Source of the DNA: Ga0077555 sp050250755
Lineage (GTDB): Bacteria; Pseudomonadota; Alphaproteobacteria; Rhizobiales; Hyphomicrobiaceae
Direction: 5' to 3'
DNA length: 64,000 nt
Assembly: GCA_050250755.1 (NCBI GenBank)
Contig: JBFWOB010000010.1
Location: forward strand, 71,730-135,729
Positions 27,130 to 34,900 of the stretch are shown here, piece by piece. Each line of letters opens with the position of its first letter. Within the stretch, counting starts at the first letter, position 1. The translations under genes were made by a program, and so were the position numbers. The notes beneath the pieces were generated by a model that had not been told where the DNA came from, ran no database searches, and worked only from the letters and a program-made list of their open reading frames with translations.

Positions 27130-28382
27130 CAGCGTGCTCCTCCGGGATTTGTGACGACCTCGACCTCGAGGCCGGCGGCCCTCAGACGGGCCACGGTGTC
27201 ATTCAAATGGGCGCGGTCTCGGGTCTCGATGACGACCTCCAGCAAGGCACCCTTGGCTGGAAGATCCGAGAACACCCGCTGGTGATAGACCTCGACGACG
27301 TTTGCGCCGTTATCGCCGAGGACGTTCGCGACCTTGGCGAGCTGGCCGGGCTGGTCCACGAGGTCGATGGCAAGCTGGGAAAGGCGGCCCTCGCGGGCGA
27401 GTTCGCGGGAAAGTACCGACGCGAGAAGGCGCGTGTCGATGTTGCCGCCGGAAAGGACGAGCCCCACGTTCTGCCCGAAAAACATGGACGGATTGGCCGT
27501 CAGGGCGGCGAGCCCCGCGGCGCCGGCGCCCTCGACCACGGTCTTCTCGATGTTGATCAGCAAGCTCACGGCGTGCTCGATTTCAGCCTCTTCCACGAGG
27601 ATGATATCGTCAACGAATTCGCGGACGATCTTGCGCGTCACGAGCCCGGCGTCCTTCACGGCAATGCCCTCGGCGAGCGTGTCACCTCGCGCCTGGAAGT
27701 CGGTGCCGTTCTTGGCATTATACATCGACGGATAGAGGCGGGCCTGCACGCCGATGATGCGAATGGACGGCTTGATATGACGGGCGGCGAGCGCCATGCC
27801 ACTGATCAGCCCGCCGCCACCGATTGGAACCACGAGCGTGTCGAGCGCAGGGACCGCCGCCAGCATTTCGAGTGCAACGGTGCCTTGGCCTGCGATGACG
27901 AGCGGATCATCATAGGGGTGAACGAAGACCAGGCCGTGATTGTGGCCCCACGAGCGGGCGAAGGTTGCCGCATCCTCGAGAGTCGCGCCTTCTACCTTGA
28001 CGATGGCGCCATGACGACGCGTGTTCTCGATCTTCACCATGGGCGTGCCGACTGGCATGACGATGGTGGCGGGAATGCCGAGGCGATGGGCGTGATAGGC
28101 GATGCCCTGGGCGTGATTGCCGGCCGACATGGCAATGACGCCACGCCGACGCTCGTCCTCGGTGAGGGCCGACAACCGGTTCAGCGCGCCCCGTTCCTTG
28201 AACGATGCGGTAAACTGTAGATTCTCGAATTTAAGCCAAACGTGGCAGCCAAGCATCTCCGAGAGCGTTCGGCTGGCGTCGAAATCAGTGTTGAGTACCG
28301 CCCCCTCGATCGTCTTCGCAGCCGCCAACACATCAGCGGCCGTGACTGGCGGCGAGTGCGGCTCGATGGACGGCGTCGTCAT
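27129..28382 (-). CDS. ilvA: Threonine ammonia-lyase with C-terminal ACT domain
   Basis: PLP enzyme that deaminates threonine to 2-oxobutyrate. 417 residues: fold-type II catalytic domain with Lys62 in FTASFKERGALNRL, SAGNHAQGIAYHA, the glycine-rich phosphate loop VPIGGGGLISGMA, and a single ACT domain at about 335-417 (LAIDLVDQPGQLAKVANVLG). This resembles the short TdcB-like form with an ACT domain, not the long IlvA with two regulatory domains, so allosteric control is likely but the ligand is unknown. ATG follows AAGGAG. Divergent from the Lrp gene. Confidence 0.87.
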   Translation of the reverse strand: MTTPSIEPHSPPVTAADVLAAAKTIEGAVLNTDFDASRTLSEMLGCHVWLKFENLQFTASFKERGALNRLSALTEDERRRGVIAMSAGNHAQGIAYHAHRLGIPATIVMPVGTPMVKIENTRRHGAIVKVEGATLEDAATFARSWGHNHGLVFVHPYDDPLVIAGQGTVALEMLAAVPALDTLVVPIGGGGLISGMALAARHIKPSIRIIGVQARLYPSMYNAKNGTDFQARGDTLAEGIAVKDAGLVTRKIVREFVDDIILVEEAEIEHAVSLLINIEKTVVEGAGAAGLAALTANPSMFFGQNVGLVLSGGNIDTRLLASVLSRELAREGRLSQLAIDLVDQPGQLAKVANVLGDNGANVVEVYHQRVFSDLPAKGALLEVVIETRDRAHLNDTVARLRAAGLEVEVVTNPGGAR

Positions 28383-28442
28383 GGCGGCTCCTTAGGGATA
28401 GCTTCGCAAATTAACTCGGATAGGGCGGCAAGTGCTGCTGAA

Positions 28443-28474
28443 TTTCGCCAATCATTGAGGCATAATTGGCGAAA
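28443..28474. promoter_or_regulatory. Perfect inverted repeat, probable Lrp operator
   Basis: TTTCGCCAAT (28443-28452) and ATTGGCGAAA (28465-28474) are exact complements separated by 12 bases. The site is in the 124-bp divergent gap between ilvA and the Lrp-family regulator, the usual place for autoregulation and control of the partner operon. Such AT-flanked dyads with TTT/AAA ends suit Lrp/AsnC binding. Confidence 0.7.
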
Positions 28475-28506
28475 ATGGAGACTTCAATCGGCTCTGGAGG
28501 CGGGAT

Positions 28507-28980
28507 TTGCCAAGTATTGGACTGGACGACATCGATCGGCGGCTGCTCGAGGCAGTACAGGAGAATGGCCGGCTGACGGCTACCGAACTCGCCGAGCGGG
28601 TGGGTCTGACGGTCAGTCCCTGCCTCAGGCGCCTTCGGTTGCTGGAGGAGGTCGGGGTCATCAAGGGATATACGGCGCTTCTCGATCAAAAGAAGGTCGG
28701 ACTGCCGGTGAGCGTCTTCGTGTCGATCAAGCTGGAGCGCCAGTCTGAGGAGGCGATGCGGGCCTTCGAGGAGTCCATCCGGAGTTGGCCGGAAGTGCTC
28801 GAGTGCTATCTGATGACCGGCCCGCGCGATTACCTATTGCGCGTTGTCGCGAGCGACCTTGCCGATTACGAACGGTTCGTGAAGGCGCGCCTTACGCGTG
28901 TCGCAGGCATCGCCAATATCGAGTCGAGTTTCGCGCTTGGTCAGGTGAAGCATACCGGTGCGCTGCCGCTGGGACGGTGA
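28507..28980 (+). CDS. Lrp/AsnC family transcriptional regulator
   Basis: 157 residues: an N-terminal winged helix-turn-helix (IGLDDIDRRLLEAVQENGRL, TATELAERVGLTVSPCLRRL) and a C-terminal RAM/ACT-like effector domain with LECYLMTGPRDYLLRV. The start is TTG with GGAGG six bases upstream. Divergent from ilvA and the AceE-like gene with a perfect dyad between, so it probably controls them in response to an amino acid such as threonine, isoleucine or leucine. The last codon is part of the left copy of an 11-bp repeat framing the toxin-antitoxin pair. Confidence 0.9.
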   Translation: MPSIGLDDIDRRLLEAVQENGRLTATELAERVGLTVSPCLRRLRLLEEVGVIKGYTALLDQKKVGLPVSVFVSIKLERQSEEAMRAFEESIRSWPEVLECYLMTGPRDYLLRVVASDLADYERFVKARLTRVAGIANIESSFALGQVKHTGALPLGR

Positions 28981-28985
28981 GGGCA
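28975..28985 (+). repeat. Left copy of 11-bp direct repeat framing the toxin-antitoxin pair
   Basis: CGGTGAGGGCA overlaps the Lrp stop codon. The identical sequence recurs at 29560-29570, just after the toxin stop. Confidence 0.6.
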
Positions 28986-29030
28986 AAAGTCGCTGGAAAA
29001 CACGCCCTCAGCAATGCTAGCGTTGCCTTC

Positions 29031-29270
29031 ATGAGCAAGATCGATGACCTGACAAGAGTGGCAGCAGGACTGTCCGATCAGCAACTTGATGGGCTGATCG
29101 ATTTCGCTCGGAACCTCGCGAGCCAGCCATATTTCGAGAACGCTCCACCTGAGGCCCGGCATGCGATTGAACGCGGCATGTCTCAGTATCATTCCGGTTT
29201 CAGCGAGCCGGCCGCAGACGTTTTTCGACATCTGAGACGGCGGCTGGACGGTACGCCAAATTCGGAGTGA
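29031..29270 (+). CDS. Antitoxin of a type II toxin-antitoxin pair
   Basis: 79 residues, predicted largely helical and acidic to neutral: MSKIDDLTRVAAGLSDQQLD, then ARNLASQPYFENAPPEARHA and FRHLRRRLDG. The assignment rests on context: it precedes a clear ParE/RelE-type toxin with a 4-bp GTGA overlap, the standard antitoxin-toxin layout. I do not recognise the DNA-binding fold. The ATG lies 50 bp after the Lrp stop. Confidence 0.7.
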   Translation: MSKIDDLTRVAAGLSDQQLDGLIDFARNLASQPYFENAPPEARHAIERGMSQYHSGFSEPAADVFRHLRRRLDGTPNSE

Positions 29271-29557
29271 GAGAACTGCGGCTCACGCCCGAAGCGAAAG
29301 TCGCGCTGACAAGCCAGGTTGATTATCTCGTTAGCGAGGGCGCACCCCGAGCCGCCGAGACTTTGCTCGGCAGAGTGGAAGTCTTTCTTTCAACAACGCT
29401 TCTTGAGTGGCCGCAAACCGGACGGTACATCCCTGAACCCGGAATTTGGGAAACTTGGATACCAAGAACGCGGCTCGTTGCATGGTACGTGTTCGACGAC
29501 GAGGAATTGGTCGTGGTCGCGATCTGGCATGCATCCCAGGATCGCCAACGCCGTTGA
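29267..29557 (+). CDS. Toxin of the RelE/ParE superfamily
   Basis: 96 residues, beginning (GTG) MRELRLTPEAKVALTSQVDY and ending with the typical VVVAIWHASQDRQRR; WIPRTRLVAWYVFDDEELVV forms the central strands. This pattern (basic, about 95 residues, terminal H-x-S/R-x-x-R) fits the ParE/RelE fold. ParE members block gyrase and RelE members cut mRNA; the ParE-like tail favours gyrase, but this cannot be decided. The start overlaps the antitoxin stop. Confidence 0.82.
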   Translation: MRELRLTPEAKVALTSQVDYLVSEGAPRAAETLLGRVEVFLSTTLLEWPQTGRYIPEPGIWETWIPRTRLVAWYVFDDEELVVVAIWHASQDRQRR

Positions 29558-29559
29558 CG

Positions 29560-29570
29560 CGGTGAGGGCA
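29560..29570 (+). repeat. Right copy of 11-bp direct repeat framing the toxin-antitoxin pair
   Basis: CGGTGAGGGCA, identical to 28975-28985, beginning two bases after the toxin stop codon. Confidence 0.6.
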
Positions 29571-29572
29571 GA

Positions 29573-29666
29573 CGGCTCGTTCTCACGCCCCCTCACTCGG
29601 CGTCATCTCCGCGAAGGCGGAGACCCACGGCGCTTGATCGCCGACGCGGCGGCTCGTTCTTACGCC
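29573..29666. repeat. Palindrome flanked by a 17-bp near-identical direct repeat
   Basis: CGGCTCGTTCTCACGCC (29573-29589) recurs at 29650-29666 with one change (C to T). Between them TCTCCGC/GCGGAGA (29606-29612/29617-29623) form a 7-bp hairpin within GTCATCTCCGCGAAGGCGG, a sequence type seen as dispersed intergenic repeats in alphaproteobacteria. Confidence 0.55.
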
Positions 29667-29690
29667 TTCGCAAGCATGACATTTAAGCTC

Positions 29691-31880
29691 CTACCGCAAT
29701 CGGACGGTCACGCGGTCGGCTCGGCCTTCGGCATCGATGACGGAAATTTTCGCAAAGCCGGGACCGGATGGTGTCCAGAGGGCCTTGCGGCCGTTGTCTG
29801 CTGTCTTGATGGGAACGCCATCGATGACCCAGGTGAGGGGAAGCGCGCCACCTTCGGCCTTGAGGACGATCTCGGGCGTATCGGGTTCGGGCTTCTCCAG
29901 TTCCGCGCGATCGGGCGGGAAGGCGATGGCGACGGTGGGCGCACCTGATGGGCTCGCGCCGGCCTCCATGAAACGACGCAAGGTGAGCGGCAACTCGGCA
30001 TTGCGTACACGCGTAACGCCGCGCGGAGCTGAGGCGAGCGGTGCGGTCCGTTCGGCGAGGCGCGCGAAGGCATCGAACAGGAGTGGGGCCGCCGCACCGT
30101 GACCAGTCATGCCGGGAGTGGATGTGCCGTCGGGGCGGCCGACCCATACGGCGACCGTGAAGCGTCCATCGAAGCCGATCGCCCAGGCGTCACGGAAGCC
30201 GTACGAGGTGCCGGTCTTGAAGGCGATCCGGGCTCCGCGCGCCGACGCGGGAGGTGGCGCCCCTTTCAGGATGTCGCCGACGTACCAGGCTGCGGCAGGC
30301 GAGAGCAGACGCGTCGAGGGACGCCGGGCTCCGACGCGCCGCTTGCGCATGCGGATCTCGTCCATGGTGTGCGCGAGAGGGATGACCTCACCGCCGCGCG
30401 CCACAGCTGTGTAGAGCTGGGCTAGGTCGCGCAACGTGAGGCCAACGCCACCGAGAGCAACAGCCAGTGAAGGCTCGGCGCCCGCGGGAAGTTGTGGCGC
30501 GGCGCCGGCACGTTTCATGCGTCCGACGAGACGCTTGGGGCCCACTTCGGCAAGCACTTTCACGGCCGGAATGTTGAGCGAGAGGGCGAGCGCCTCGCGA
30601 ATGGTGACGGTGCCGTGGAAATCCTCGTCGAAGTTTGCGGGTGTGTAGCGGCCGAAACGGGTAGGGCGATCCTCGATCAGCGTCTCGGGATGAGCGATGC
30701 CGCGCTCGAAGGCGAGGCCGTAGATGAATGGCTTGAGGGTCGAGCCGGGCGAACGGACAGCGATGGTCATATCGACGGCGCCTTGACGATCCGTGTCGAG
30801 GTAGCCGGCCGACCCGACCTCGGCAATGACTTCGCCGGTCTCGTGCTCGACGGCGATGACCGCGGTGGAGATACGGGCACCGAGGCGCTGGGCGTGCTCG
30901 CGGGCAAGGTTCTCGAGGGCCTGCTGGCGATCACGGTCGAGGGTGAGGCGGTGCACGGGAAGGCGCGGACCGCGAGCGATTTCCGCCTCAGCGAGATGAG
31001 GCGCGAGACGTGGAAACGCCTGGCGGACTTTCGGCACGGCGGCTTCGCGCGCTTCCGCCGCCTCGGTCGCGGTGATGACTCCGGCCTCAACGGCGCGTGC
31101 GAGGACGCGATCACGGGCACGGCGGGCAATCTTCGGGAAGCGATCCGGACGGCGCACCTCGGGCGACTGGGGGATGGCAACGAGCAGCGCGCGCTCGGCG
31201 ATCGACAGGCGTACCGGTTCCTTCCCGAAATAGGTGAGGGAGGCGGCGCGCACGCCTTCGACATTGCCGCCGAAGGGCGCGAGCTTCAGATACAAATCGA
31301 GGATCTGCGATTTCGAGAAGTGTCGCTCGAGGGCGATGGCGAGGGCCATCTGGCGAAGCTTAGTCCCGAAGCTGCGTCCTTCCTGGCCTTCGAGCAGGCG
31401 GGTGACCTGCATCGTCAGCGTGGAGCCGCCTGAGATGATGCGCCCGTTGCGGACGAGTTGGATGGCGGCTCGCATCAGAGCTGCGGGGTCGATGCCGTGA
31501 TGCGCGTGAAAGCGGCGATCCTCGTAGCCGATCAGCATGTCGAGGTAGCGGCTATCGATCTCGGAGACCGTGACCGGAAGGCGCCAGCGGCCATCCGGTG
31601 TCGTGAACGCCCGCAGCAGACGTCCGTTGCGGTCGAGGACTGTCACGGACACAGCGTCGGCGCGTTCGACGTTGGGATTGAGCGTCAAAGCGTAGCCAAT
31701 AAATCCGCCAATGGCGGTGGCGGCTAATGCCGAACCGGCAAGGCAAGTGACGAGCGTGCGCCGGAGAAGCCATCGCCATCTCGCGATGTTGGAAAGGGAG
31801 CGACTTTTGTTAGCCGCGTCCTCGGGATTGGATGCTGCGCGCGAGCGGCGCAGCATCCGGAGTGTGGAATGGATCGACAT
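29691..31880 (-). CDS. pbpC: Penicillin-binding protein 1C
   Basis: Bifunctional peptidoglycan synthase, 729 residues, anchored by one N-terminal helix (about 43-68). GT51 transglycosylase domain with catalytic Glu in GYEDRRFHAHHGID (about 117) and GGSTLTMQVTRLLEGQ; transpeptidase domain with SxxK in SPGSTLKPFIYG (about 373), SLN in LSLNIPAVK, and KTGTSYGFRDAW (about 555); C-terminal BiPBP_C domain at about 640-729. Encoded 37 bp after the alpha-2-macroglobulin gene on the same strand, the classical yfhM-pbpC pairing. Confidence 0.94.
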   Translation of the reverse strand: MSIHSTLRMLRRSRAASNPEDAANKSRSLSNIARWRWLLRRTLVTCLAGSALAATAIGGFIGYALTLNPNVERADAVSVTVLDRNGRLLRAFTTPDGRWRLPVTVSEIDSRYLDMLIGYEDRRFHAHHGIDPAALMRAAIQLVRNGRIISGGSTLTMQVTRLLEGQEGRSFGTKLRQMALAIALERHFSKSQILDLYLKLAPFGGNVEGVRAASLTYFGKEPVRLSIAERALLVAIPQSPEVRRPDRFPKIARRARDRVLARAVEAGVITATEAAEAREAAVPKVRQAFPRLAPHLAEAEIARGPRLPVHRLTLDRDRQQALENLAREHAQRLGARISTAVIAVEHETGEVIAEVGSAGYLDTDRQGAVDMTIAVRSPGSTLKPFIYGLAFERGIAHPETLIEDRPTRFGRYTPANFDEDFHGTVTIREALALSLNIPAVKVLAEVGPKRLVGRMKRAGAAPQLPAGAEPSLAVALGGVGLTLRDLAQLYTAVARGGEVIPLAHTMDEIRMRKRRVGARRPSTRLLSPAAAWYVGDILKGAPPPASARGARIAFKTGTSYGFRDAWAIGFDGRFTVAVWVGRPDGTSTPGMTGHGAAAPLLFDAFARLAERTAPLASAPRGVTRVRNAELPLTLRRFMEAGASPSGAPTVAIAFPPDRAELEKPEPDTPEIVLKAEGGALPLTWVIDGVPIKTADNGRKALWTPSGPGFAKISVIDAEGRADRVTVRLR

Positions 31881-31917
31881 GAGCAGGCGTCCTCGCGCGG
31901 TAAGCCGTATCGATCCG

Positions 31918-34900
31918 TTACTTTGCTGGTCCGACGTCGAGAGTACCGCTCGCGGTGCGGGCGAAGCGTTCGGGGCGATACATATCCTCGACCGTTGCCG
32001 CGGGGTGGACGAACGTGCCCGGTGTCACCGCGCGGACGATGTAGGCAACGCTGGCCGTGACCGGCTCACTCGTCGCGCCGTTACCGCCGTTGGCATCGCT
32101 GAAGAAGTCGAACGCGGCGACCACACGATCATCCCGGAACTCGGTATGGTTCGGCGTGCGACCGCTCTTCAGCCATGCCAGGGTTTTCACGTCTCCGCTG
32201 TCGATGAGGCGCGGGTTCTCGACCTCGAGACCGGCCGGCAGGCGATCGACTACAAGAACGCGGCCGCCCTTGTCCGTGCCCTTGATGGTGAGCACGGCAA
32301 CGAGGCGCTCGTTTTGCGTGAGGCTGGCGTGACCACCCGATGCGCTCGCGAGATCGACCTTCTCACCGTTGAGCCGATAGTAGCTCCGGTCGATGGTGAA
32401 GCCGCGGGCGATGGCCGGCTCAGGCGTCAGCGAGGAGCCCTCGACCGAGACGACCGTGTCCACGGCGCTGTCACCGCGATTGACGATGTCGACTGAGGCC
32501 TTGTCGAGCTCGGCGGGCGTGAAGGTGCGGGTCAGCTCACCGCTATGGGTGGCAGAACCGACCGTCAACGACGTCGCTTTGGCTTCTTCCGACAGAGCGC
32601 GTGCGGCAAGCAACAGCCACGCCTGTTCCTGCGTGGATGTGTACTGCCGCGAGCGGAAGGCGGCGGCGAGCACTTTCGTCAGATCGGCCTGGCGATCCTT
32701 CATCATGCCGGTCTCTGCCGCGAGCGTCAGGATGCCTGCGCCGTCGCGAACGAGCGAGCCGTAGTCGGCACGAGCGTTGTCCAGTAGCGCCTTTGCGGGA
32801 TCGCTCTCGAGGCCGCCCAGCGCGGCGCCGAAGGCACGGCCCGCACGCTCTTTGTCGCCCATCATCGCCAGCGCAGCACCGAGCTGTGCCTTGGCGAGCG
32901 GTGTCGCGAAGCGGTCGAGGCGCGTGTCGACGTAGTAGCGGAGATCGCCGACGGGGCCGCGGCCGTTACGGGCCAGCACGTAGAGGGCATAGGCCCGCGC
33001 CTCGCCGCCTTTTTCGAAGTCCTGAGCGTAGGCGAGGACGCTGGCGAGGCGGTCAAGCGCTTGTGCGAAGGGCTCGCGACGGATGTCGTAGCCGGATTCC
33101 TTGGCGCGGGTCAGGAAGTCGGTGACGTAGGCCGTCAGCCAGATATCGCTGTCGGACGGTCCCCACGCGCCGAACGCGCCGGACGAGTCCTGCATCTCCA
33201 TCAGGTGACTGATCGCCTTCGTGATGCGCTCCTTGATCTCGTTTTCCTGGGCGAGTCCGAGGCGGCGCGCCATATCGTTGACGTAGAGCAGCGGCATCGC
33301 GCGGCTCGTGGTTTGCTCGGCGCAACCATACGGGTAGCGGTCGAGCGCGCCGAGAAGACCCGCCACATCGAACGCAGCGGTGGGACCGGCCGTCAGCGCG
33401 AGTTTTGCCGACGACGGGATCAGGTCGTGGAAGAGATCCTTCGACAGTGTGAGTTTTCCGCCATTGGCAGCAAGTGCTGCGACAGTCGTGCGGCGGATGC
33501 CGGTCGCGGGTGCGTTCACTTCGAGAGCAACGCGGCGGTGGACGGAGATGCCATCGGGACCCGTGACGGTGACGTCGTACTCCGAACGCCCGAGCGCTGT
33601 GGGCGCGATCGGTACGGCGTGACGACGGCGCTCACCGGGCTTCAGCGCGAGATCGGCGCCGGGGAGACTGTGATGGGAGCCGTTCGGGCTGTCGCGCTTG
33701 ACGGCGACCTTGTAGCTGGCGTCTGGGCCTTCGATGTTGTGGACATCAACCTCGAGGCGCGCCTTGTCGCCAAGGGTGAGGAAGCGTGGACCCGATAGCG
33801 TGAGTGCGAGCTTGTCGCGAACGATCACGTCCTTGGAAGCCGATCCGATCTTCTTGCCGCTCCAGGCGACGGCCATTAGCCGGACCGTGCCGTTGAAGTC
33901 TGGCAGATCGAATGAGACCTGGGCGGTGCCGTCCGAGCCGACCTTGACGATGCCGGAGAACAACGAAAGCGGCTTTTCAACGGGCGGGCTGCCTTCTGCG
34001 GACAGGCCATCGATGCCATCGCCGCCGGAGCGAAGGCGTCCGCGCTCGGCGCGCATGCCATCGATCAGGCGGCCGTAAAGATCGCGGATCTCGATGCCCA
34101 AACGGCGCTGGGCGTGGAACCACTTCTCGGGGGCGGGGGATGCAAAGCGCGTCAGGTTGAGGATGCCGACATCGACCGCGGCGACGGTGATGCGCGCCTC
34201 GTCTCCGCCCGCAAGCCCGTCGACCTTGACGGGGACGGTCATGACCTGTCCGGGCAGGACCTTTTCGGGAGACTGAACCGCAATGCTAAGCGTTTGCGGC
34301 GACGTATCGAGGCCGAGCCAGGCGACACCCAGCGCACGCCCAGGCATACGCTTCTGGCCTTCATCGAGCGCGCGGTAAAGCGTGGCGGTGACGTAGGCGC
34401 CCGGCAGCCATTTGCCGTCGACGGGCAGGTCGAACACCATCCCGCCTTTCGGAACATCGACCTCGTGCGTGGCGAGAAGCCCGTTGCCGACGACGGCGAT
34501 CAGGGCGCGCCCGGCTTCGCGGCTGTTGATCCGGAGACGCGCCGTTTCGCCGGCTTTGTAAGTCTGCTTGTCGAGTGCGACATCGAGCACTTCGGGGCTG
34601 TCGGCATTGTCTGAGGCGAGCCATCCGCTGGTGAAGAAGACGCTGGTGCGCGGGCTATTCGGCTCGATCGAGCTTACGTCGAGGCGATAGCGACCCCACT
34701 CCGGTGCGAAGGCGATGCGCGCCGGCGTTCCGGCATTGGCATCGACAGTGCCCTTGCTCATGCGGCGGGTCGTGGTGACGGCCTCGTAGCGCCACTCGCC
34801 TTCGTGCGAATACCACTGCCAGCGCCGGTCGAGGCGGACGATCTCCCAGTTGAGCTTGCGGCTAGTGGCGGGTTTGCCGTCGGAACCGAGAGCAATGACA

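Noticed and set aside
24787..27285. An 832-codon open frame on the + strand, antisense to the AceE-like gene
   Set aside because: It is a mirror of GC-rich codon usage in the gene beneath. The product is His/Arg/Gly-rich with no motif, while the opposite strand has intact TPP-enzyme motifs throughout.
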